Source: Chitinophaga pendula
GTDB lineage: Bacteria; Bacteroidota; Bacteroidia; Chitinophagales; Chitinophagaceae
NCBI RefSeq assembly: GCF_020386615.1
Contig: NZ_CP077769.1
Coordinates: forward strand, 2,356,001 to 2,420,000
DNA length: 64,000 bases
Direction: 5' to 3'
The position numbers were made by a program, and so were the translations under genes. The notes below the pieces were generated by a model. It was not told the DNA's origin. It saw nothing but the letters and a program-made list of their open reading frames with translations, and searched no databases. Below, one piece after another: positions 17,131 through 25,589 of the stretch (position 1 is its first letter; each line of letters opens with the position of its first letter).

Positions 17131-18669
17131 ATGAAAAAGACTTACCTTGTCGCCATCGGCACCGCCTTGTGCTGGGCTGCTTCCTGCAACAAATCCGACA
17201 AACAGCTCACCGCCGGCCTCCAGCCAGGTGGTAACGACACGACCGTAGCCAGCCCCGAAGTAATCAATCGCTTTGTACAACAGGAACTACATAGCAAAGA
17301 ACGCTTTAACTGGGCCGCCGCCACCGCCAACATGGTACAGGGCGCATTACTACATGGCGATAGCATCCTGACCATCGGCTATCAACCCCTGGGCTTCACT
17401 AACCTCAACGAACGTATCCAGGATATCGATATTCATAGTAATGAATGGAGAACCGCCCGGGAAGAGATCCTGCGCCTGGTCATCGCCCATGAACAACTGT
17501 CCGGTAAATCCGCTGCAGACATCATCGCCATCCCCGAAGGTCAGCTACCAGTGATCGACCTGAAAGTGACCCGGCTCGCCACCATCCAGGCACTGAGAAA
17601 GTCCCCGCTGGTTAGATATGCCGAACCAGGTGGCTATGGCGATGTTATGTTACGTACCTCCACCAATGTTAGAACAGAATCCTCCGACTCCGGTTCCGGC
17701 TGCGGTGGCAACAACCCCGACAACGGACTCGTCGCTAACACAGACTACGTGACCGTTCAGCCGGCAGCCAAAAGATCATGGAACTATACCTATCACAAAA
17801 TTGACCAGGCCTGGAATAACGCCACTGGCAAAAATGTAAAGGTAATGATCGTAGATACCGGCGTTAGCGCCAGCCAGGATAACCTGGGTGCCCAGTTCAA
17901 CCAGGGACAGTCTACCGGCAGGACCATCGAAAAGAAAGTAACCCGCCCCGGTAGCTCCCCAGCAGATGACTGCGGACATGGTACCAAGATGGCCAGCGTA
18001 TGTACCGCCCCCAGAGGCATAGATGGCGCAGCAGTAGGAGTAGCCTACGGCGCTAACCTGGTAAGCGTACGTGCCGCCGATGACGTATTCATCAGCAGCA
18101 ACGAAGAAATAACAGGCGTATCCGATGCCTTCACCCTCGCTGGCAACAGCGCAGATGTAAAGATCGTCAGCATGAGCATGGGCACCATTATCGAAATCAG
18201 TAAAATCGCTGATGCCATCCGTTACGCTAAAAACAAAGGCAAACTCATATTCTGCGCCGCCGGTACTTCCTTCTCCTTCACAGCCGGATTCGTGGGCGTG
18301 ATATTTCCCGCCAGCATGGACGAAGTAGTAGCAGTAACAGGCGTGAAAGACAACCAGACGAATCGCTGCGATGACTGCCACGAAGGCCAACAGGTAGACT
18401 TTATCGTAGTAATGGAACGCGCGTCCAACAAACGCCACCCACTAGCGCTGGCAGCCACAGGCGACGTACCTTCTACAGTAGGAGGCTCCTCCGTAGCTAC
18501 CGCTACCTGCGCCGGTATCGCCGCTCTGGTATGGAGTAAATACCCTTCCGAAAGTAACACCGCTATCCTCAACCGCATGGCAAGGGCCGCCAGCTTGTAT
18601 AATAATAAAAGTACCAAGTTCGGCTGGGGCGTGATCAACGCAAATATCGCCACCGGCGGTACCAACTGA
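17131..18669 (+). CDS. S8 (subtilisin-like) serine protease lipoprotein
   Basis: Predicted secreted peptidase of 512 residues. The signal peptide ends in WAASC, so Cys19 is probably lipidated. An I9-like propeptide is likely around residues 110-168 (LATIQALRKSPLVRYAEP). The catalytic triad is seen as Asp242 (MIVDTGVSA), His283 (DDCGHGTKMAS) and Ser454 (GGSSVATATCAG). Unusually, the oxyanion-hole Asn of subtilases (AAGN) is Thr379 here (CAAGTSFSF), so activity may be altered. Several cysteines (191, 281, 291, 413, 416, 460) suggest disulfides. It is monocistronic, ending in a strong bidirectional terminator; its target is unknown. Confidence 0.9.
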   Translation: MKKTYLVAIGTALCWAASCNKSDKQLTAGLQPGGNDTTVASPEVINRFVQQELHSKERFNWAAATANMVQGALLHGDSILTIGYQPLGFTNLNERIQDIDIHSNEWRTAREEILRLVIAHEQLSGKSAADIIAIPEGQLPVIDLKVTRLATIQALRKSPLVRYAEPGGYGDVMLRTSTNVRTESSDSGSGCGGNNPDNGLVANTDYVTVQPAAKRSWNYTYHKIDQAWNNATGKNVKVMIVDTGVSASQDNLGAQFNQGQSTGRTIEKKVTRPGSSPADDCGHGTKMASVCTAPRGIDGAAVGVAYGANLVSVRAADDVFISSNEEITGVSDAFTLAGNSADVKIVSMSMGTIIEISKIADAIRYAKNKGKLIFCAAGTSFSFTAGFVGVIFPASMDEVVAVTGVKDNQTNRCDDCHEGQQVDFIVVMERASNKRHPLALAATGDVPSTVGGSSVATATCAGIAALVWSKYPSESNTAILNRMARAASLYNNKSTKFGWGVINANIATGGTN

Positions 18670-18691
18670 TAACAAACAGGCCCTCCACATA

Positions 18692-18727
18692 AAAAAGCGG
18701 CTGCCCTATACAGAGCAGCCGCTTTTT
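18692..18727. terminator. Bidirectional terminator between S8 protease and TonB receptor genes
   Basis: AAAAAGCGGCTGC and GCAGCCGCTTTTT form a perfect 13-bp inverted repeat with a 10-base loop; both strands give a GC stem followed by T5. Confidence 0.92.
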
Positions 18728-18746
18728 ATTGCTGAAGATGAATCCC

Positions 18747-21629
18747 CTACAGGTTGTAACCTATAGATGCATAATATTGTGCACCCACAGATGGGTTACC
18801 CCACGCTTGTGTATATACGTTACGGAGTATATTGGCGCCGCCGATCTTAACAGTAGTTTTGATGCTCGGGAACAGCTTGGTCACTTGCGCATCAAGCGTG
18901 CCATAAGCCGGTACCACACTTTGTGAAGCACCGCGTACCGCCGGTCCTACGAAAGAAGACTCCCATACAAAGCTGTCCTGCCAACGCCAGGTAACATTAG
19001 CGCCTATGTTGGACTTGCCGAAGTTACGGTTGCCCACATACAGGTTATAACGGATACGGGGTGTATTATAACCAACGATCAGCCCCTTCAGGTCATTGGC
19101 ATTGGTCAGCTCATTGAATGATACGTTACCTCCCACCACAAAATTGCGGGGTAATGTATAATCAACACCTAGTGCCCATCCCCATGACTTGATATCGCCC
19201 TGGTAGTTCACAGGTAAAGAGAATACCTCCTGCTCCGCAGTGCCAGGACGTTTGATCAATATCTGGATCGCATTGAAGTTTTTGAAGTTATTGTAATAAG
19301 CGTAAGCATCGATCAACAGCTTGTTACCAAACAAGCCCTTATAACCTAACTCAAACGCTTCTATCTTCTCCGGTTTGAATTCACGGAACTGATAAGGAGT
19401 AGGGTTGCCGCTCTGAAGTGACTCCTGCGTGAATACCGGCTCTTTATCCAGCCCGTACCGCTGACGCATAATAGGCAGCCCTCCGATCAGGTGCGCCTGT
19501 GGCGTGATCAGGTCAATGTACTGATCCTGGTTATGCGGAATACGGAAACCGGTCTGATAGGAAGCACGCAAGTTGTGCGTCTTCAGGAAAGTATACACCG
19601 CAGAAAGACGGGGAGAGAACTGACCCTGGAAGTTCTCATTCTTGTCATAACGTAACGACCCTGTCACCTTTACATGCTCTTCAAACAGGCGCTTAGCTAT
19701 TTGTACGTAGCCACCGTATTCATTGATACGGAATTCTTTGCCGTCATCTTTTACAGCAAACAATGTCTTCTCAGAGTTCAGCTCATAGATACGGTAGTTA
19801 CCGCCTACCAGGATCTCTGCAAAGTTGATCAGGTTACTGAAATTATACATGAACTCCAGCTGGTAAAGGTTGGTCTTGTCGGTGAATTTGGCACCTACAC
19901 CTTGCGCATTACCAGGGATCGCTTTGTTCTTTACCTTATCGGAAGCCGCGTCGAATTCAGGCGTACCAGGCAGCAACCGGCCCCTGTCTGCCACATTACG
20001 TGCATTGGTATGGAAATTCGCAGCACCGCCCCTGGCAGCTTGTTGCGCAGATACCAGCGCTTGTGTCGGAGACTGACCCGCAGCGAGTGATTGCTGTAAC
20101 GTCTGTCCGAAAGTACCCAGCGCCGCAGTCGCATAAGCACCGAAGTATTCCTGGAACCATTGCGTGCTGGGCTTCCAGGCTTCGTTGATACCTTGGGCCA
20201 GGATACCGCCAGCATACGATTCGCCCGAACGCTCCTGCGTAGTATAAGCACGCACGTAAAAGTTACTGCCCTTCAGCTCCGCCTTATACTGGCCCATCCG
20301 GAAATTGCGGAGCGCATAACGGTCGGCGCCAGTGTATACCGTCGTACCGGTACCGTAACTACCTTGTATGAACGCCTCCAGGTTATCGTTGATCTTATAG
20401 TGCAACGCACCGTTGATCTTTATGTTTTTCGTGTTATAATCCACCACGTCCCTTTCGTCATATCCGGTTCTGGATATCCAGGCATTGCTGCTGTCTGGCA
20501 TGAAAGCGTTATATATGGCGCCTGGTGTCAGCAAACCACCGGTAGCCGCTGAAATCTGCTGTATACCTGCACTCAGCGGGTTACCCGGTGTCATCGCAGT
20601 ACTGCGCAAACGTGCCTTCATGTTTACATTGGTCTCGTCACCATAAATGTTCACACCGTTATAGCCAGGATTCAGCCGGCTGCCGTTTTCCAGCGTATAG
20701 CCGTTGAGCAAGCTCTGATCACGCTTGTCGTACGCCTGCCAGTCCTTGGCACTTACATAACCGAAGTTTACCTTGAACGCCCATTTGTTGTTAAAGGCCT
20801 TGGCATAACGCAGCGTCACATCATAATAGCCGGTGTTGGTACCACTACGCCCGTTATCACTCATGATGCCGGATTTCACATTGGCACTCAGACCTTGATG
20901 CAGGAACGGGTTCTTGCTGTTCAGCAATACGATACCGTTCAGCGCATTCGGCCCATATAGGGCAGAGGCCGCACCGGGGATCAGCTCCACATTGTCCATG
21001 TCCAGCTCTGTAATACCCACAATATTGCCCACAGAGAAGTTCAGACCGGGCGCCTGGTTGTCCATACCGTCGATCAACTGTAACACTCGGGTGTTACCAT
21101 TGGAATTGAATCCACGGGTATTCACCGACTTGAAGGTGAGACTCTGTGTGCTCATCTCCACGCCTTTCATATTAGCCAGCGCATCATAGAAAGTAGGAGC
21201 AGGGGAGTTGCGGATAGCCCGCGCATCCAGCTTTTCAATAGACACCGGCGACTGCAGGATACTCTCCGCTACACGACTCGCCGCTACCACCACCTCTTGA
21301 CCAAGAATTTCGGTGGAAGTCAGCTGTACCGGTATCGAGGAGGCTGCGCTCGCTACCGTCAGTTCTTCCGTTTTAAACCCAACATAGGATAAAACCAGGG
21401 TTAACGGGAAAGAACGGGTCGTATGCAGTCGGAATACACCATTACCATCACTGATAGCGCCAATGGCAGTACCCTTGACAGTCACTGTTACGCCCGGGAT
21501 CTTCTCCCCGGTGGATTTGTTCGTCACAGTCCCCGTGATCGTGGATGATTGTTGCGCTTGTACTATTTGGCATAGGAATAATAGGGTAGCCAGAAAGCAT
21601 AAGCTCATTTTTTCTAAGCAGCTTTTCAT
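18747..21629 (-). CDS. TonB-dependent receptor with carboxypeptidase-like N-terminal domain
   Basis: Outer membrane importer of 960 residues. A signal peptide (about 1-25) is followed by a carboxypeptidase-regulatory-like domain (SSTITGTVTNKSTGEKIPGVTVTV, about 28-110), the TonB plug (about 115-245, with NSPAPTFYDALANMKGVE and IPGAASALYGPNALNGIV), and a barrel ending in YASIGYNL. It has no SusD partner, so it is not a glycan SusC; receptors of this type take up siderophores, vitamins or other chelates. Upstream in the gap to metX lies a 59-bp nested palindrome that probably controls it. Confidence 0.93.
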   Translation of the reverse strand: MKSCLEKMSLCFLATLLFLCQIVQAQQSSTITGTVTNKSTGEKIPGVTVTVKGTAIGAISDGNGVFRLHTTRSFPLTLVLSYVGFKTEELTVASAASSIPVQLTSTEILGQEVVVAASRVAESILQSPVSIEKLDARAIRNSPAPTFYDALANMKGVEMSTQSLTFKSVNTRGFNSNGNTRVLQLIDGMDNQAPGLNFSVGNIVGITELDMDNVELIPGAASALYGPNALNGIVLLNSKNPFLHQGLSANVKSGIMSDNGRSGTNTGYYDVTLRYAKAFNNKWAFKVNFGYVSAKDWQAYDKRDQSLLNGYTLENGSRLNPGYNGVNIYGDETNVNMKARLRSTAMTPGNPLSAGIQQISAATGGLLTPGAIYNAFMPDSSNAWISRTGYDERDVVDYNTKNIKINGALHYKINDNLEAFIQGSYGTGTTVYTGADRYALRNFRMGQYKAELKGSNFYVRAYTTQERSGESYAGGILAQGINEAWKPSTQWFQEYFGAYATAALGTFGQTLQQSLAAGQSPTQALVSAQQAARGGAANFHTNARNVADRGRLLPGTPEFDAASDKVKNKAIPGNAQGVGAKFTDKTNLYQLEFMYNFSNLINFAEILVGGNYRIYELNSEKTLFAVKDDGKEFRINEYGGYVQIAKRLFEEHVKVTGSLRYDKNENFQGQFSPRLSAVYTFLKTHNLRASYQTGFRIPHNQDQYIDLITPQAHLIGGLPIMRQRYGLDKEPVFTQESLQSGNPTPYQFREFKPEKIEAFELGYKGLFGNKLLIDAYAYYNNFKNFNAIQILIKRPGTAEQEVFSLPVNYQGDIKSWGWALGVDYTLPRNFVVGGNVSFNELTNANDLKGLIVGYNTPRIRYNLYVGNRNFGKSNIGANVTWRWQDSFVWESSFVGPAVRGASQSVVPAYGTLDAQVTKLFPSIKTTVKIGGANILRNVYTQAWGNPSVGAQYYASIGYNL

Positions 21630-21667
21630 ACTCGTGATTTTGGTTGTTGGGGAATAAATAGAAAATA

Positions 21668-21726
21668 GTTTTTCTAAATATAAGTAAAATTCATTTACAG
21701 TGAATTTTATCGCATATTAGAAAAAC
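21668..21726. promoter_or_regulatory. 59-bp nested inverted repeat before the TonB receptor gene
   Basis: Outer arms GTTTTTCTAA (21668-21677) and TTAGAAAAAC (21717-21726) are perfect complements, as are inner arms TAAAATTCA (21685-21693) and TGAATTTTA (21701-21709), centred on the same 7 bases. It may be a regulator-binding site or a leader hairpin for the receptor gene starting at 21629. Confidence 0.6.
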
Positions 21727-21786
21727 AACCGCACCGGCGGAGACCAAAAAATCAACCGCCAGATAAGACAATTATAACCAGGGAAA

Positions 21787-22809
21787 TTAATGACTCACCA
21801 ACCAGGCCGCAACGATCCGGCCGATCTTCTCAAACTCGATCAAAAACCCATCATGTCCATAAGAAGAGTCTATTTCATGATAAGTTGCATGGGGTAGATA
21901 CTGCGCCAGGAACTGCTGCTCCTCCGGCGGACAAAGAATATCACTGGTAATGCCGATCAGCAAAGCAGGCTGCTGCAACGTAGCCAGCGTAGCCGCCAGA
22001 TCACCGGCACGCCCCCTGGAAATATTATGGCTGTCCATCGCCTTGGTTAACAACCAGTAGCACTGGGCGTTGAATCGCTTTACCAGCTTATCGCCCTGGT
22101 AATTGATATACGAAGAAGACCTGAATTGATCCGTTTTTTCTTTATCAGAGTCAGATTGGGTACGCACAAATGTCTGGTAGTTACGGTAAGTCAGCATCCC
22201 GATCGCCCTGGCCGCTTTCAACCCCGCAGCCCCGGCATCCGGACGCTCCTCCCGCCAACTGCTGTCCGCTTCAATAGACAAACGCTGCGCCGTATGAATA
22301 GCAATACCCCACGCACTCTCCGCAGCCCCCGTACATAACAGGAACAAACGCTCCACCACCGCCGGCTCCGCCAACGCCCACTCCAACGCCTGGTAACCAC
22401 CCATAGAACCGCCTACCAGCAAATGAATACGGGAAATACCCAGGTGCGCCCGCAGCAATATATGCGCCTGCACCATATCCCGGATCGTGACCGCCGGAAA
22501 ATCATGGTAATAAGGCACCCCCTTAACAGGATCAATGCTCAGCGGCCCCGAAGAACCATAACAGGAACCAAGTATATTGGCACATACAATAAAATACCGG
22601 GATGGATCAAATACCTTGTCATTACCGTGCAGACCCGCCCACCAGTCCGCCACCTCCGAATTAGCCGTCAGCGCATGACAGATCCAGATCACATTACTGC
22701 CGTCATCATTCAGCGTACCGTAAGTATGATACGCAATGTCTATCCCGGGCAAAGTAATGCCCGATTCTAATGTAAATGCCGTCTTACTTTGATAAACCTG
22801 AACACCCAA
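21787..22809 (-). CDS. metX: Homoserine O-acetyltransferase family (MetX)
   Basis: First committed step of methionine synthesis: acylates homoserine for later sulfhydrylation. The 340-residue alpha/beta hydrolase shows the oxyanion segment CHALTAN, the nucleophile Ser135 in GGSMGG and His319 in SYGHDGFL; the Asp of the triad is likely in the ITSDILCP loop. No ATG is available: the frame starts with TTG at 22809, and an in-frame TGA stands 30 bases upstream, so TTG is the probable start. Acetyl versus succinyl donor cannot be decided safely. The sulfhydrylase metZ is divergent, two genes away. A promoter lies 18-49 bases before the start. Confidence 0.9.
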   Translation of the reverse strand: MGVQVYQSKTAFTLESGITLPGIDIAYHTYGTLNDDGSNVIWICHALTANSEVADWWAGLHGNDKVFDPSRYFIVCANILGSCYGSSGPLSIDPVKGVPYYHDFPAVTIRDMVQAHILLRAHLGISRIHLLVGGSMGGYQALEWALAEPAVVERLFLLCTGAAESAWGIAIHTAQRLSIEADSSWREERPDAGAAGLKAARAIGMLTYRNYQTFVRTQSDSDKEKTDQFRSSSYINYQGDKLVKRFNAQCYWLLTKAMDSHNISRGRAGDLAATLATLQQPALLIGITSDILCPPEEQQFLAQYLPHATYHEIDSSYGHDGFLIEFEKIGRIVAAWLVSH

Positions 22810-22826
22810 CCTTGTAGAAATTTGCG

Positions 22827-22858
22827 CAAACCTACGTCACAAACATCATAAGAGCAAG
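22827..22858 (-). promoter_or_regulatory. Promoter of metX
   Basis: CTTG, 20 bases, TAGGTTTG on the minus strand. The -7 box ends 17 bases before the TTG start, so the leader is only about ten bases. I find no SAM riboswitch fold in this 138-base divergent region. Confidence 0.6.
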
Positions 22859-22920
22859 CAAAAACAACCAGTCCTCCCTTTTAAAGACGCATTGTGTTAT
22901 GCTATTTTCACATTTCAGCC

Positions 22921-22928
22921 TATCTTTG
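22921..22928 (+). promoter_or_regulatory. -7 element for the osmC-metZ pair
   Basis: TATCTTTG matches TAnnTTTG, 19 bases before the ATG at 22948. No clear -33 element. Confidence 0.45.
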
Positions 22929-22947
22929 ATATACAAAACAGGCAACT

Positions 22948-23367
22948 ATGAAAATATCATTACAACGGATCGATGACGGATTTAATATGGAAGCTGTCGA
23001 CGAAGCAGGACATAAGGTATTAATGGATTCCGGTACCGAAAATGGTGGCAAAGGCAATGGCGTAAGACCCATGCAGATGCTTATCATGGGCCTCGGTGGC
23101 TGCTCCGCGATCGATGTGGTAATGATCCTGAAAAAACAACGCCAGGAAATCACCGACTTCCGCATCGAAATCGTAGCCGATCGCGAAAAAGATAAAGAAC
23201 CCGCCCTCTGGGAAACAGGTCACGTCAAATTCTATATCTCCGGCAACGTAGACCCAGATAAAGCTGCTCGCGCAGTGGAATTGTCAATGAATAAATACTG
23301 CTCCGTAGCAGAAACGTTACGCCAGGCCAATACCAAACTTACCTGGGAAGTTATTCTTAATCAATAA
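22948..23367 (+). CDS. OsmC-family peroxiredoxin-like protein
   Basis: Small cytosolic protein of 139 residues in the OsmC/Ohr fold. Both conserved cysteines are present: Cys52 in GLGGCSAIDV and Cys118 in MNKYCSVAET, matching the OsmC-type thiol peroxidase arrangement that reduces organic hydroperoxides. The preceding segment NGVRPMQMLIMGLGG is typical. It stands 19 bases before metZ on the same strand and shares the divergent promoter region with metX. Many Bacteroidota carry this OsmC gene beside methionine genes, which may reflect a link to thiol or persulfide handling; that link is inference. Confidence 0.88.
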   Translation: MKISLQRIDDGFNMEAVDEAGHKVLMDSGTENGGKGNGVRPMQMLIMGLGGCSAIDVVMILKKQRQEITDFRIEIVADREKDKEPALWETGHVKFYISGNVDPDKAARAVELSMNKYCSVAETLRQANTKLTWEVILNQ

Positions 23368-23386
23368 AGACAGCACCAAACCTTTC

Positions 23387-24574
23387 ATGAACAATCATCC
23401 TGAGCATCTTCGCCCGGAAACCAATGCTGTGAGGATACAAACCGCCAGAACCTGGCAAATGGAACATTCTGCACCTATGTTCCTCACCTCCAGCTTTTGC
23501 TTCGACAACGCCGAAGATATGAGAGCCGCCTTCGCTGATGAAACGGATGACAACATCTACAGCCGCTTCAGCAATCCTAATGTCGACGAGTTCGCACAGA
23601 AAATGTGCGCCCTCGAAGGGGCCGAAGCCGGATATGCCACCGCCTCCGGCATGAGCGCAGTATTCGCCAGCTTCATGGCACTCCTCAAAGCCGGCGATCA
23701 CCTCGTAGCCGCCCGCTCCATCTTCGGCTCTACACACACCGTCATCACAAAGTTCCTCCCCAAATGGGGCATCGACTATACCTACTTCGATATCAACGAA
23801 CCCTCCACCCTGGAAACCGCTATAAAGCCCAATACCAAAATGATCTTTATAGAAACACCTTCCAACCCAGGACTCGAAATCGTAGATGTCGCCTACCTCA
23901 GCAGCATCGCCAAAAAACATGGCATCCTGCTCAACGTCGATAACTGCTTCGCCACCCCCGTTCTCCAACGTCCCATCCTCGATGGCGCCGATATCGTCAC
24001 CCACTCCGCCACCAAATGGATCGACGGACAAGGCCGCGTATTAGGTGGTATCGTACTGGGCCGCAAAGAACTGGTCAAAGAAGTATACGCCTTCTGCCGC
24101 AGCACCGGCCCCGCCATGTCACCCTTCAATGCCTGGGTACTAAGCAAAAGCCTGGAAACCCTGCATATCCGCATGCAACGCCACACGGAAAGCGCACTGA
24201 CCATCGCCAAAGCACTCGAAGGCAACCAACACCTCGCCTTCGTGAAGTACCCCTTCCTCGAAAGCCATCCGCAATACCAGATCGCCAAAAAACAAATGTC
24301 CGGCGGCGGCGGTATCGTATGTTTCGAACTCAAAGGCGGCCTGCAAAGCGGTATCAGCTTCCTCAACGCCCTCAAAGTACTGTCCCTGACAGCCAACCTG
24401 GGCGATAGCAGAAGCATCGCATCCCACCCGTCCAGTACCACCCACGCCAAACTCTCCGAAGAAGAACGCCGCTCCGTAGGGATCACCCCCGGACTAATAC
24501 GCATCTCCGTCGGCCTCGAGCATCCGCAGGATATCCTCGACGATATCCTTCAGGCACTCGAACAAAGCAAATAA
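23387..24574 (+). CDS. metZ: O-succinylhomoserine/O-acetylhomoserine sulfhydrylase-type PLP enzyme
   Basis: PLP enzyme of the Cys/Met metabolism family that makes homocysteine from an acylhomoserine and sulfide. The 395 residues include the SRFSNPNVDEF substrate loop, GYATASGMSAVFA, the ETPSNPGLEIVD segment, the Schiff-base Lys210 in HSATKWIDGQGRVLGG, and the C-terminal ISVGLEHPQDILDDI. The HSATKWIDGQGRVLGG stretch is characteristic of MetZ. It completes a direct sulfhydrylation route with the divergent metX. Cystathionine synthase or lyase activity is the main alternative but fits the motif less well. Confidence 0.9.
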   Translation: MNNHPEHLRPETNAVRIQTARTWQMEHSAPMFLTSSFCFDNAEDMRAAFADETDDNIYSRFSNPNVDEFAQKMCALEGAEAGYATASGMSAVFASFMALLKAGDHLVAARSIFGSTHTVITKFLPKWGIDYTYFDINEPSTLETAIKPNTKMIFIETPSNPGLEIVDVAYLSSIAKKHGILLNVDNCFATPVLQRPILDGADIVTHSATKWIDGQGRVLGGIVLGRKELVKEVYAFCRSTGPAMSPFNAWVLSKSLETLHIRMQRHTESALTIAKALEGNQHLAFVKYPFLESHPQYQIAKKQMSGGGGIVCFELKGGLQSGISFLNALKVLSLTANLGDSRSIASHPSSTTHAKLSEEERRSVGITPGLIRISVGLEHPQDILDDILQALEQSK

Positions 24575-24599
24575 ACACAACAGCATTATATCAAACAAG

Positions 24600-24632
24600 A
24601 TCGCCAGGCAACCCAAAAGACTGCCTGGCGAT
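24600..24632 (+). terminator. Hairpin behind metZ
   Basis: Perfect 11-bp stem, ATCGCCAGGCA with TGCCTGGCGAT, 11-base loop; the T-tract after it is weak. Confidence 0.65.
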
Positions 24633-24662
24633 TGCTTATCAAATCCATATACCTGCACTGTT

Positions 24663-25283
24663 ATGCACCTCGCTAAAAGCTTACTATTGACCTTTACATG
24701 CCTTATAGCTGTATTATACACCTTCGCACAACAAACTACCCAACCCAGAAAGACGATCGCCATCCTGCCGGTTAAAACCGGAATATATATGCCTACCAGG
24801 GAAGCACAAACAGTAGCCGAACGCATGCAAAGCGAACACGAACTGTCCATATACGGCCAATCCCTCATCTACAAAGCACTCGTCAATGAAGATATCTCAC
24901 TACTCGTCAACGTCCAACATTGGGAACACACCGATTCCCTCCTCCGAAAAGCTGGCATCGAATTCCGCAAAGTCAACTTCCTCGACAAACAAAGCCTCTG
25001 CCAATACCTGCAGGTAGACGAAGTAGTCACCGGCGACCTCAAAACCTTCAGCAAATCCACCATATACGTAGGACCTACACTCATGTCACCCATCATGTCA
25101 GCCTACCACTACTTCGATGGCAAAAAAGTCCTCACCATCGGTATCCACGATGGCAAAACCGGAGATCTCATCTGGATTGAAGATATCCACCTGAAAACCA
25201 ACAAACTTCTCCGCACCGAGCAAGGAGACGAAAGCCGCCTCATGACCAAATTTCTCAAAGCATTTCCCTACCTCAAATCCTGA
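24663..25283 (+). CDS. Secreted protein of unknown function
   Basis: A 206-residue product with a clear signal peptide (about 1-22, cleaved after TFAQ). The first mature strand, TIAILPVKTG, and later VDEVVTGDLKTFS and IGIHDGKTGDLIWIEDIHL resemble the alternating strand pattern of CsgG/GNA1162-like envelope proteins, which detect or build periplasmic structures, but I do not recognise the family with certainty. There is no lipobox. It stands alone between the metZ hairpin and the phased TATA repeat element. Confidence 0.75.
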   Translation: MHLAKSLLLTFTCLIAVLYTFAQQTTQPRKTIAILPVKTGIYMPTREAQTVAERMQSEHELSIYGQSLIYKALVNEDISLLVNVQHWEHTDSLLRKAGIEFRKVNFLDKQSLCQYLQVDEVVTGDLKTFSKSTIYVGPTLMSPIMSAYHYFDGKKVLTIGIHDGKTGDLIWIEDIHLKTNKLLRTEQGDESRLMTKFLKAFPYLKS

Positions 25284-25289
25284 CGCCTT

Positions 25290-25410
25290 CCTATAGCTCT
25301 CCTGTATCATTCCTATAGCATTCGTATAGTCATTGTATAAGCGAGGCATATAGTTGCATATACAATGCTTATACAACGCTTATACAACCTATATGCAACA
25401 AGTATGCAAC
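25290..25410. repeat. Helically phased TATA repeat element
   Basis: TATA(G/A/C) words begin at 25292, 25314, 25325, 25336, 25349, 25359, 25370, 25381 and 25390, so most are 10-13 bp (often exactly 11) apart. The element also has inverted copies: TTGTATAAGC at 25334 against GCTTATACAA at 25368 and 25379, and GTTGCATAT against ATATGCAAC. A shorter relative with the same 22-11 spacing lies at 55651-55705. Non-coding; possible protein-binding array or dispersed repeat. Confidence 0.65.
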
Positions 25411-25589
25411 TGTTTGATAGCTAATTATTTATGTGAAATGTGCTATTGGTAGGATATTACCCCTTCCTAAGGAGATATTTCTATTCCTGGTAAAAAAACA
25501 CTAAATTGGACATATTGCCCCAACCCCTGCGAAAATCATTCGCAGCGCCAAAGGCCCCCAAATTGTCATTTGAAAGTGAATATCCCTGT

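Noticed and set aside
17776..18438. 220-codon frame antisense to the S8 protease gene
   Set aside because: Shadow frame; rich in Ala/Tyr/Gly without motifs, while the sense strand holds the complete catalytic triad.
22810..22947. SAM riboswitch between metX and osmC-metZ
   Set aside because: Expected from gene content, but I cannot draw a multi-stem fold and both promoters leave leaders far too short.
25290..25410. CRISPR-like array
   Set aside because: The repeated words are only 5-10 bases at about 11-bp steps, with no spacers and no cas genes.
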